NCBI GenBank assembly: GCA_947490145.1
Contig: CANLGD010000018.1
Location: 1-48,094, forward strand
Reading direction: 5' to 3'
Length of the DNA stretch: 48,094 nt
From: Flavobacteriia bacterium
GTDB lineage: Bacteria > Bacteroidota > Bacteroidia > Flavobacteriales_D > Crocinitomicaceae
Shown: one piece after another, positions 41,291 through 48,094 of the stretch
How the letters are laid out: the number at the start of each line of letters is the position of its first letter
Numbering within the stretch: position 1 is the first letter of the stretch
Position numbers and translations under genes: made by a program
The notes under the pieces: model-generated
Seen by the model: the letters and a program-made list of their open reading frames with translations, nothing else
What the model was told of the DNA's origin: nothing
The model's database searches: none

Positions 41291-41557
41291 AATCGAAGTA
41301 ATGGCAGCGTTAGAGCCTGCTTTGCAGCAGATTCTGGTAATCTAACTTTTTTAATTAATCATTTTCTAACAAACCCTACAAAGCATTGTCTCTCTATGTA
41401 TTATTTTTTTTGAGAAAGTAAACTAGCAGTTTATTTTAATTCCGAATTGTCTTTAGATTTCATACTTGAAATGAAGAAATCAAAACAGCCGCAGTTTGAT
41501 TTAGAAATACCTGTTTTGTTTAAAATTCCTTGAAAACTTAAGCGCAAAATACAAAAT
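41291..41557. other. Intergenic stretch with a nested hairpin
   Basis: GTTAGA (41309-41314) and TCTAAC (41341-41346) enclose an inner CTGC-TTT-GCAG stem, with a T-run after the right arm. On the plus strand this resembles a terminator, but no plus-strand gene precedes it. Otherwise nothing was identified. Confidence 0.35.
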
Positions 41558-42847
41558 TTACTCATACAATAAATATTTTGCTCTAATTTTTCTAAATTCT
41601 TGAATTCCAGGTCTCCAAGACTGACGAATATCTTTTGCGCTCCAACCTTCATAGACTTGTCTTCTTAATTCGGATGTTCCTGCAAGTCGATCAAAAAAAT
41701 GTGGTTGATTAATAAATTCCACTGTATCTCCTAAAAAAAATTTTGCCTCCAAAAGCCAATTTAGGTTAATGTCATACATGCGTTTTTTAGCATGCTCACT
41801 CAAATCCAATCCTTTGCAAACACGGTTTTCCCACAAAGGATTTTTTGACCCAACATTTGGAAGTGGAGTAAAAGTATATACTAATTCTGGAAATAATGGA
41901 TGTCCAAACATTTCAAACGGTCTGTCTGTCCCCCTTCCAATACTCACAGTAGTTGCTTCAAAAAAACACAAACTTGGATAAAGCGAAATTGCAATATCTG
42001 ACCTTAAGTTAGGACTGGGCGGAACCTCGATTGGATATTTCATTTTGCGCGAATAATGCTTACAAGAAATAACATTTAAATTACATAAAACACTATCGCT
42101 CAACCAATATTCACCATTTATCATCAAGGCATATTCTCCAATTGTCATTCCATAAACGATTGGAACTGGATGCATTCCAATAAAAGAACGGTGTCTTAAT
42201 TCTCGAACTGGTCCGTCAACATAATGCGTGTTTGGATTTGGTCTATCTAGTAAAATAAGTGATTTTTTGTTTTCAGCGCAGGCCTCCATTACATAATGTA
42301 AAGTCGAAATGTAGGTGTAAAAACGAACTCCTACATCTTGCACATCAAATAAAACTACATCAACATCAGCCAATTGGGAAGGTTTGGGTTTTTTATTATT
42401 TCCATATAAGGAAATCAATGGAATTCCTGTTTTTGGATCAACTCCACTCCATACTTTTTCTCCAGCATCTGCGTCGCCACGAAAACCATGTTCAGGAGAA
42501 AAAACCTTTTGAATCGTAATGCCCAAACTTAATAAAGTATCCACCAAATGTGTATTACCAATTAAAGATGTTTGATTTCCTACGATTGCCACGCGCTTTC
42601 CTTTTAAAGAATCTAAATAAAGATGCATACGCTGATTTCCAATCTGAATTGGATATTGTTTTGCCGGTTTTTCTAAGGCAACGTTATAAATTTCAGGATC
42701 TTGAGCATCGATTACGTGACTTTCATCAATTAATTCGACTTTTTTCTTTTTGAACAATTTCTCTTTTAAACCGCAGGAAGAAATGAACAATACAGTAAAA
42801 ATCAATAAAACACTTTTTAAGCACAAAAGCTTTCCGTAACTTCGCAC
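41558..42847 (-). CDS. NamZ-type exo-beta-N-acetylmuramidase (DUF1343), lipoprotein
   Basis: The DUF1343 core is clear: GKRVAIVGNQTSLIGNTH, then KVFSPEHGFRGDADAGEKV, a VLFDVQDVGVRFYTYISTL block, LLDRPNPNTHYVDGP and VYGMTIGEYALMINGE. NamZ enzymes release terminal MurNAc from peptidoglycan fragments during wall recycling. The frame is open from 42901, but that overlaps the divergent permease gene; a GTG at 42847 gives a proper lipoprotein signal (VRSYGKLLCLKSVLLIFTV, lipobox ISSC). An ATG at 42883 is the alternative. I chose GTG with moderate confidence. Confidence 0.82.
   Translation of the reverse strand: MRSYGKLLCLKSVLLIFTVLFISSCGLKEKLFKKKKVELIDESHVIDAQDPEIYNVALEKPAKQYPIQIGNQRMHLYLDSLKGKRVAIVGNQTSLIGNTHLVDTLLSLGITIQKVFSPEHGFRGDADAGEKVWSGVDPKTGIPLISLYGNNKKPKPSQLADVDVVLFDVQDVGVRFYTYISTLHYVMEACAENKKSLILLDRPNPNTHYVDGPVRELRHRSFIGMHPVPIVYGMTIGEYALMINGEYWLSDSVLCNLNVISCKHYSRKMKYPIEVPPSPNLRSDIAISLYPSLCFFEATTVSIGRGTDRPFEMFGHPLFPELVYTFTPLPNVGSKNPLWENRVCKGLDLSEHAKKRMYDINLNWLLEAKFFLGDTVEFINQPHFFDRLAGTSELRRQVYEGWSAKDIRQSWRPGIQEFRKIRAKYLLYE
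42837..42844 (+). promoter_or_regulatory. Candidate -7 element of the LolC/E-like gene
   Basis: TAACTTCG resembles TAnnTTTG with one T-to-C change and ends 10 bases before the TTG start at 42855. Confidence 0.35.
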
Positions 42848-42854
42848 TTTAAAA

Positions 42855-44546
42855 TTGTATAAATTGAAATTTGAATTATTCATAGCACTTAAAAATCTCA
42901 AAAACGAAGTAGAAGGTAAAAAGGTTTCCCGACCAATCGTTAAAATATCTGTTATTAGTATCAGTTTGGCTATGTTGGTTAATATTATTACAATAGCCGT
43001 TGTAATTGGATTTCAAAATGAAGTGAGCAACAAGGTTTTGGGCTTTGGATCTCACGCTTTTATCAATTCTGCAAGTTCTGCATCTTTGTTTGAAAACGAA
43101 CCAATTCTCAAAAAACAAGTGTTCTTAAATCAAATTAAAAATCTGCCTTTTGTAAAAAACGTGCAAGCTCTAGCCTATAAACCTGCAATTTTACAATCAG
43201 ACAAAAATAAGCTTAAAAGTCAAGAAAAGCAAACTGAAATTCAAAGTGTTTTAGTAAAAGGTGTTGATAAAAATTATGATTTTACTTTTTTTAAGGAAAA
43301 TTTAGTTTCTGGACGTTTGCCAAGGTTCAATACTGACTTAGCTTCAGACGAAATTTTAATTTCAAAAAGAATAGCTTTAGACTTAAATTACAAAGTTGGT
43401 GATCGAGTGAGAGCTTTTTTTGTTAAAAATCAACCTATCAAGAAATTTTTTAAATTAGTAGGCATTTTTGAAACAGGAATGGAAGATTTTGACAAGAAAA
43501 TGATTGTGTCAGATATCCGTCAAATTCAACTGTTGAACGATTGGGGAATAAAATCTGAAATTGTGGTTTTAGATACACTTTCAAGCGGACAATTAGTTAT
43601 CAAAGGACAGGTAAATGGTGGGAATGGAAATTACCGCTATGATTGGGGAAAGGGCTATGAAAACTATGCTGGATTTACTTGGTTCCCATCAAAAGATACC
43701 GTTTTCAGGCTTATTTCCTCCGACTATTGGATGTTTATTGATGGGAAAGGCGAAGAAAATACGATTCCTGATACAACTTATTTGAAAGCAACAATTCAAG
43801 TTCATAATTCTGATTTTCCCCCAGGCTTAAATCTTCCTGTGAAAACTAATTCTGACGGAACTGTGAAAAGAAAATATGTTTCAGAAACAAAATTTGATCT
43901 TTTCACATACAATAAAACCATTCATTTTGAAAAAATAATCGGAAATGGAAGTTACCAAAACTACATTGGTTCGTATGAAATAAATTTCCATAATTGGGAA
44001 AATTTTGATCCTCAAATCGAGAAATTAAAAAAATTAATAAATTTCAATTTTTCAAATAAAAATCAAGATTTAAAAGTAAGTAGCATTAAAGAAAGTCAGC
44101 AAGAAATTTTTGTTTGGCTTTCTTTTCTTGATATCAATGTCTGGATTATAATCATTTTGATGCTTCTAATTGGCATTATCAATATGGGTTCTGCCTTATT
44201 AGTTATGATTTTATTGAGAACTTCATTCATTGGCTTGTTAAAATCCATTGGTGCTAGTTCTTGGTCAATTAGAAAAATATTTTTATATCAAGTTTCATTT
44301 TTAATTCTGAAAGGAATGTTTTGGGGAAATTTAATTGGAATAAGTTTTTGTTTTTTACAAGATTATTTCAAAATAATCAAACTTAATCCAGAGGTTTATT
44401 ATCTAAACGCCGTGCCAATTGAGTTAAATTTTTCTTCAATCTTATTAATCAATTTAGCAACATTAATAGTTTGTTTGTTAGCTATGATAATTCCTTCGTA
44501 TGTAATTACAAGAATTAGCCCAAGTAAATCAATTAAGTTTAGTTGA
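42855..44546 (+). CDS. LolC/LolE-like (FtsX-family) ABC transporter permease with an inserted domain
   Basis: A TTG start (MYKLKFELFIALKNLK) precedes TM1 (about 30-52), a large periplasmic domain and three C-terminal helices (~427-450, 470-500, 525-553), the MacB/LolC layout. KLVGIFETGMEDFDKKMIVS matches LolE. Lol permeases release lipoproteins from the inner membrane with the LolD ATPase; that ATPase is not in the window. Residues ~234-368, between NDWGIKSE and YIGSYEI, are an extra ~135-residue, Gly/Tyr/Asp-rich beta-like insertion absent from ~400-residue standard members. Confidence 0.82.
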   Translation: MYKLKFELFIALKNLKNEVEGKKVSRPIVKISVISISLAMLVNIITIAVVIGFQNEVSNKVLGFGSHAFINSASSASLFENEPILKKQVFLNQIKNLPFVKNVQALAYKPAILQSDKNKLKSQEKQTEIQSVLVKGVDKNYDFTFFKENLVSGRLPRFNTDLASDEILISKRIALDLNYKVGDRVRAFFVKNQPIKKFFKLVGIFETGMEDFDKKMIVSDIRQIQLLNDWGIKSEIVVLDTLSSGQLVIKGQVNGGNGNYRYDWGKGYENYAGFTWFPSKDTVFRLISSDYWMFIDGKGEENTIPDTTYLKATIQVHNSDFPPGLNLPVKTNSDGTVKRKYVSETKFDLFTYNKTIHFEKIIGNGSYQNYIGSYEINFHNWENFDPQIEKLKKLINFNFSNKNQDLKVSSIKESQQEIFVWLSFLDINVWIIIILMLLIGIINMGSALLVMILLRTSFIGLLKSIGASSWSIRKIFLYQVSFLILKGMFWGNLIGISFCFLQDYFKIIKLNPEVYYLNAVPIELNFSSILLINLATLIVCLLAMIIPSYVITRISPSKSIKFS

Positions 44547-44776
44547 AAGGAAAAAATATTTTCATCAATAAAGTTAAATAAATTCAATTTGAGGTAATTG
44601 TTTTTAAGATATTAATTAATTTTTCATTGCATCAATTAGTTCCTCCCTCTTATTTTCAAATATTTCTGAGGTATTATAAAACTGAAAATAATTTTAATGT
44701 AATTTTTTGATTTAGACAGTAGTTATGAAAACCAATTATTTGCTCTTTTTCAAATACTGGAATGAGAGAAAGAATT

Positions 44777-45949
44777 TTATTCAACAATAAATTTTTCAGT
44801 TTCAAAAATATCACTTTCATTCAAAATTTGAATAAAATAAATTCCTCTAGAAAAATGCTCCTCAAGTGTAAATTTATTTATTCCATTTTCAACATTAATA
44901 ATTTTAGATAATACTATTCGGCCATTTATATCAAGCATATTCAAAGTAGCAATACCAACCCTCTTTTTAATGTGAAAAATAAGGTTTAATTTTTCATTTT
45001 CAGTTATAGGATTTGGATAAATTTCAAGCAAAATATGATGTTGATTTTTACATTCAATGAAAACAGGATCAAAATATTCAAAATTTCCATTTAAATCAAC
45101 TTGTTTTAATCGATAGTATTGGTAAACAGATGATAAATCAGTACTGTGAGAATAATCAGATTTACTCGATGAATTTCCTTTACCTCTTATTCTTGAAACC
45201 TCAATCCAGTCTTTTGCATCTATTGATTTTTCAAGAACAAAATAATCATTATCGTGTTCGCTTGCTGTTGACCAAGAAAATTCAAGGTCACTTTGACAAT
45301 CATATGAAAAGTTCAATAATTCGATTGGAAGTAAAGCACAGGTTCCGCCTGAAGAAACAATTGTGAATGTAGCAGTATAATTTGTTGGATTCCCCCCATT
45401 ATTGATGTATAATGGTACATCACAAGTACTAGATGTATTTCCACCTGAATAATCATAATAAATTTCCAATGTGTAATTTCCTGGTGGTCTCGTGGTTAAA
45501 TTAATGTTATTAGACTCAATACTCCATTTTTGATCACTACCACTGCAGGGTCCAAGTCCATCCGTAAATGTAAATGTTGCGCCATTACATCCACATTTAA
45601 AAGGTAAATTCATTGCTGTAAAAACAGGACTTCCAGGTCTAGCACCTGTAGTATAAACAACATAATTTAATCTTGCACTGCAAACATTTCCACTAGCATT
45701 TTTCCATGTTTTAATTTCACCACCTTTCAATGAAAAACCTGCAGAATTTTGATTAAAACTACCATAATTTGTTCCATTAAAAACGGTTCCACATGTTGGA
45801 TTTATACAATTTGCACCTGAACCAGTTGTATTATAAAATTGACCAGAGCCACAATTGTTTAGATATATTGCAGATGCAAATTCTCCAAAATTTTGCCCGG
45901 CAACTCTCAGAGTCGCTATCAAACAAAATATTAGGAGAGATTTTTGCAT
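44777..45949 (-). CDS. T9SS-sorted secreted protein of unknown function
   Basis: A signal peptide (about 1-18, ending RVAGQ) is followed by a Cys-rich N-terminal part (CGSGQFYNTTG, CINPTCGTVFNG, FKCGCNGATFTF), a second region with LLNFSYDCQSDLEFSWSTAS and YQYYRLKQVDLNGNFEYFD, and a T9SS type A domain at ~310-390 (LEIYPNPITENEKLN to YFIQILNES). The middle block is the common adapter preceding T9SS tails in this group. The N-terminal Cys-rich domain, probably disulfide-bonded, is not recognised. The next gene, 30 bp upstream, is a T9SS amylase on the same strand. Confidence 0.78.
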   Translation of the reverse strand: MQKSLLIFCLIATLRVAGQNFGEFASAIYLNNCGSGQFYNTTGSGANCINPTCGTVFNGTNYGSFNQNSAGFSLKGGEIKTWKNASGNVCSARLNYVVYTTGARPGSPVFTAMNLPFKCGCNGATFTFTDGLGPCSGSDQKWSIESNNINLTTRPPGNYTLEIYYDYSGGNTSSTCDVPLYINNGGNPTNYTATFTIVSSGGTCALLPIELLNFSYDCQSDLEFSWSTASEHDNDYFVLEKSIDAKDWIEVSRIRGKGNSSSKSDYSHSTDLSSVYQYYRLKQVDLNGNFEYFDPVFIECKNQHHILLEIYPNPITENEKLNLIFHIKKRVGIATLNMLDINGRIVLSKIINVENGINKFTLEEHFSRGIYFIQILNESDIFETEKFIVE

Positions 45950-45979
45950 TAAATTGCATTTTACATTTTAAAAAATTAC

Positions 45980-48094
45980 TTATAACTTAATAAATTCCTT
46001 ATTAGAAAAACCTGTTTCCGATTTTATAAAAAGGTGGTAATTACCAGTTGGTAAATTTGAAATACTTATTTTAAATTCATTTTTACCTTCGGTTGTAAGC
46101 TGATTTTTAATTTCTCTAACTACTTCTCCTTTTTGATTCAAAATTAAGTAATCCAATTTTTGATTTTTCTCAGAGATAAAATTCAAATTTAATTCGTCAA
46201 TTGAAGGAACAGGAAATAAATTAATTTCAAACTCTTCCTTCACTAAATCCTCAATCCCTGCAGTACTTTGCGTAATTACAGGCTTTTCAAGACGCGATGT
46301 TGTATAAATTCTATATTCACCTGCATTTAATGGTATTGTTGCATTTACATTTGTTACATTTATACTATCTCCAGAAAAATATTCATACCACCAGCCAGTA
46401 TTCTGAAAAGCAGGTGCAGCTTGTTGCAATGTTACAGCAAAATTAGCCAAAACAACCGCGTCCATGCTTGAATTATTCAGTAATAAACGTTTTACGGGAG
46501 CACTCAAACTATAAGAAAAATCCAACGTTCTGAATGTTTCATTTGTTTTTCTTAAATTTAAAGTGGCTGCATAAATATCATATAATTTTTTTCTATTTTG
46601 ATTTTGAAGATATGACCATAAAATTGGTTTATTACAAACCCTGCAAGGATTATCTATTGAAATATCATAACCTAATTCCTGAAATTGCCATAACATTTTT
46701 GGTCCTGGAGCTGTCAATAAGATCACTGCGGTAGCCTCCGCTCTAGCTAAACCTATATTCAAATCTCTCACGTTGTGAGCAGCTTGAGAAGTATTTCCGT
46801 AAGTTAAAGATTCATACATTAACCTCTCTTCATCATGACTCTCAGCATACGAAATTAAATGTGGATCTGTCCATCCTCTATTTGTATGAATACCAGAACT
46901 AAGGTTCGAATTCCCTGTAAACCCCATATGACCTTGTCTGTAATTGTAGTTTATATTTGCCCATAGCATCATTCCATAATCAGAAAGCTGTTCTTCCTCA
47001 GCATTATCACACCAATGCTCTAAAATGATATAAGCGTCAGATTTTACTGTTCTAATTACATCAGCCATTCTTTTTAAATTATTGATTCTTACATCGCTAT
47101 AGCCATTTCCATTGTTTACAAAACCTTTTGTGTAATCGAAGCGAAAACCATCGATATGAAATTCTTCTAACCAATAAGAATTTATTCTGTCAATGTAATC
47201 TTTTGTAGCTTGCACTTCGTGATTCAAATCGTATCCCCAGCAATAAGGCTCATGAGGACAAATTGCATTAAACCATGGATTATTTGCAGCTGGACGATTA
47301 TTTGCCGCATCCCAATACATATTTACCATTGGATTTTGTCCAAAAGTATGATTCAACGCGATATCCATGATAACGGCAATACCTCTTTCGTGGCAGGCGT
47401 CTATAAAAAGCTTGAACTTTTCTGGTGTTCCGTAATATTTATCTAAAGACATGTGAAAAGAGGGATTGTACCCCCAACTTTCATTTCCTTCAAATTCACC
47501 AACTGGCATTAATTCTATGGCGTTAATCCCTAATCTATCTAAATAATCTAGTGTGTCAATTAATGTTTGGTAGCTATGACTAGAAACGAAATCACGCACC
47601 AACAATTCATAAATTATCAAATCCTTTTTTGGAATAGCTGTAAATGCATCATTTTGCCACGCAAAAGGAGTTGCCCCTGGCTGTATAACCGTAACAAAAC
47701 CAGTAGTTTTACCTGTAGGATAAGGCAATCTATTTGGATAAAGTGCTTGGCTAATACTATTATCATTGTTTTGGTCTAAAACAAGTGTACTCAAAGGATC
47801 TGCTAATTTTAAAGTCCCATCGATAAAATACTGAAAACCATATTTTTGATTTGCGACTAAATTTGTTATTTCTATCCACCATGTTGCATTGTCTGCTGAG
47901 CGATTCATGTGGTAATTTACACTTGGTAACCAATTATTAAAATCACCAATAACATATATATGTTGTTTATCTGGTGCATATAATCTTAAAATTAAACTTG
48001 TGTCAGATAAATAATTAATTCCATTTTTGAGACCAACTGGCGGTTCTAAGACCGTAACTGCTGGATTTACTGTGTAATAAATTGTATCTCTTTT
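45980..48094 (-). CDS. GH13 family enzyme with E-set/CBM48 and T9SS domains, 5' end outside the window
   Basis: The frame stays open to the right edge, 62 codons beyond the ATG at 47908, so the gene continues outside. The visible N-terminal part (LRLYAPDKQHIYVIGDFNNW) is an E-set/CBM48 domain as in glycogen branching or pullulanase enzymes. The GH13 core follows, with region I DIALNHT, nucleophile in FHIDGFRFDYTKG, acid/base in IILEHWCDN and stabiliser in YAESHDEER. A T9SS tail closes the protein (INLFPVPSIDELNLNF to LPTGNYHLFIK). It is at least 704 residues. Debranching or branching activity is possible. Confidence 0.88.
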   Translation of the reverse strand, partial: KRDTIYYTVNPAVTVLEPPVGLKNGINYLSDTSLILRLYAPDKQHIYVIGDFNNWLPSVNYHMNRSADNATWWIEITNLVANQKYGFQYFIDGTLKLADPLSTLVLDQNNDNSISQALYPNRLPYPTGKTTGFVTVIQPGATPFAWQNDAFTAIPKKDLIIYELLVRDFVSSHSYQTLIDTLDYLDRLGINAIELMPVGEFEGNESWGYNPSFHMSLDKYYGTPEKFKLFIDACHERGIAVIMDIALNHTFGQNPMVNMYWDAANNRPAANNPWFNAICPHEPYCWGYDLNHEVQATKDYIDRINSYWLEEFHIDGFRFDYTKGFVNNGNGYSDVRINNLKRMADVIRTVKSDAYIILEHWCDNAEEEQLSDYGMMLWANINYNYRQGHMGFTGNSNLSSGIHTNRGWTDPHLISYAESHDEERLMYESLTYGNTSQAAHNVRDLNIGLARAEATAVILLTAPGPKMLWQFQELGYDISIDNPCRVCNKPILWSYLQNQNRKKLYDIYAATLNLRKTNETFRTLDFSYSLSAPVKRLLLNNSSMDAVVLANFAVTLQQAAPAFQNTGWWYEYFSGDSINVTNVNATIPLNAGEYRIYTTSRLEKPVITQSTAGIEDLVKEEFEINLFPVPSIDELNLNFISEKNQKLDYLILNQKGEVVREIKNQLTTEGKNEFKISISNLPTGNYHLFIKSETGFSNKEFIKL

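Noticed and set aside
41471-41533. A 20-codon plus-strand frame starting MKKSKQPQFD
   Set aside because: Too short to judge, no promoter or ribosome signal, and no family recognised.
41431-41652. A 73-residue minus-strand frame at the end of the NamZ-like gene
   Set aside because: It overlaps the conserved C-terminus of that gene in another frame and has no family resemblance.
44547-44776. Possible small gene between the permease and the T9SS protein
   Set aside because: Only a 21-codon frame (MKTNYLLFFKYW) is present, with no supporting signal.

Overview
The window is about 48 kb of low-GC DNA (roughly 30% GC by eye) from a member of the Bacteroidota, most likely a Flavobacteriales/Crocinitomicaceae-type bacterium. 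The signs are: three proteins with type IX secretion (T9SS) C-terminal sorting domains; TAnnTTTG promoter elements typical of the phylum; lineage-typical families (PorV-like barrel, DUF6702, DUF2071, the small protein often mislabelled 'ABC transporter ATPase', Nudix-type sugar regulator, SLC45-like MFS); and almost no strong Shine-Dalgarno sequences. No rRNA, tRNA, CRISPR array, intact insertion sequence or prophage was seen.

Left part (1-20 kb): tRNA modification genes tsaC and trmD (minus); a membrane GT39-like glycosyltransferase and an M14 carboxypeptidase (plus); dnaX, split by an A10 run that looks like a programmed or slippage frameshift between a gamma-length and a tau-length product; a minus-strand outer-membrane set (HhH protein, PorV-like barrel, lipoprotein); a universal stress protein; a CCG-domain Fe-S protein and its membrane Fe-S partner, separated by a frameshifted four-helix-bundle (IVP-like) gene and a HAD-like gene; and an envelope block of mlaD-like and amiC-like genes divergent from lptD.

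Middle (20-27 kb): a looser region. A 66-codon ORF has its own hairpin, followed by a CDF metal transporter, the decayed end of a SpoIIE-type phosphatase gene, a DUF6702-M1 peptidase pair, a DUF2071 gene, two copies of a 57-bp intergenic repeat, and two tiny tandem membrane-protein genes of 58 and 27 codons.

Maltodextrin block (26.5-36.8 kb): a Nudix/winged-helix regulator diverges from an operon-like array of BadF-type sugar kinase, exported GH13 amylase, SLC45-like MFS permease, beta-phosphoglucomutase, GH65 disaccharide phosphorylase and a T9SS-secreted GH13 amylase, closed by a clear terminator. The logic is extracellular starch cleavage, import of maltose-sized sugars, phosphorolysis to glucose plus beta-glucose-1-phosphate, and conversion of both to glucose-6-phosphate. 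SusC/SusD are absent from the window.

Right part (37-48 kb): an ECF sigma factor with an anti-sigma-like membrane protein, a TylF-like methyltransferase, a SPOR lipoprotein, a short MscS channel preceded by a lysine-rich 56-codon ORF, a NamZ-type (DUF1343) exo-muramidase divergent from a LolC/E-like permease that carries a large inserted domain, a T9SS-sorted surface protein, and a third GH13 enzyme with an N-terminal E-set/CBM48 domain that runs off the right edge.
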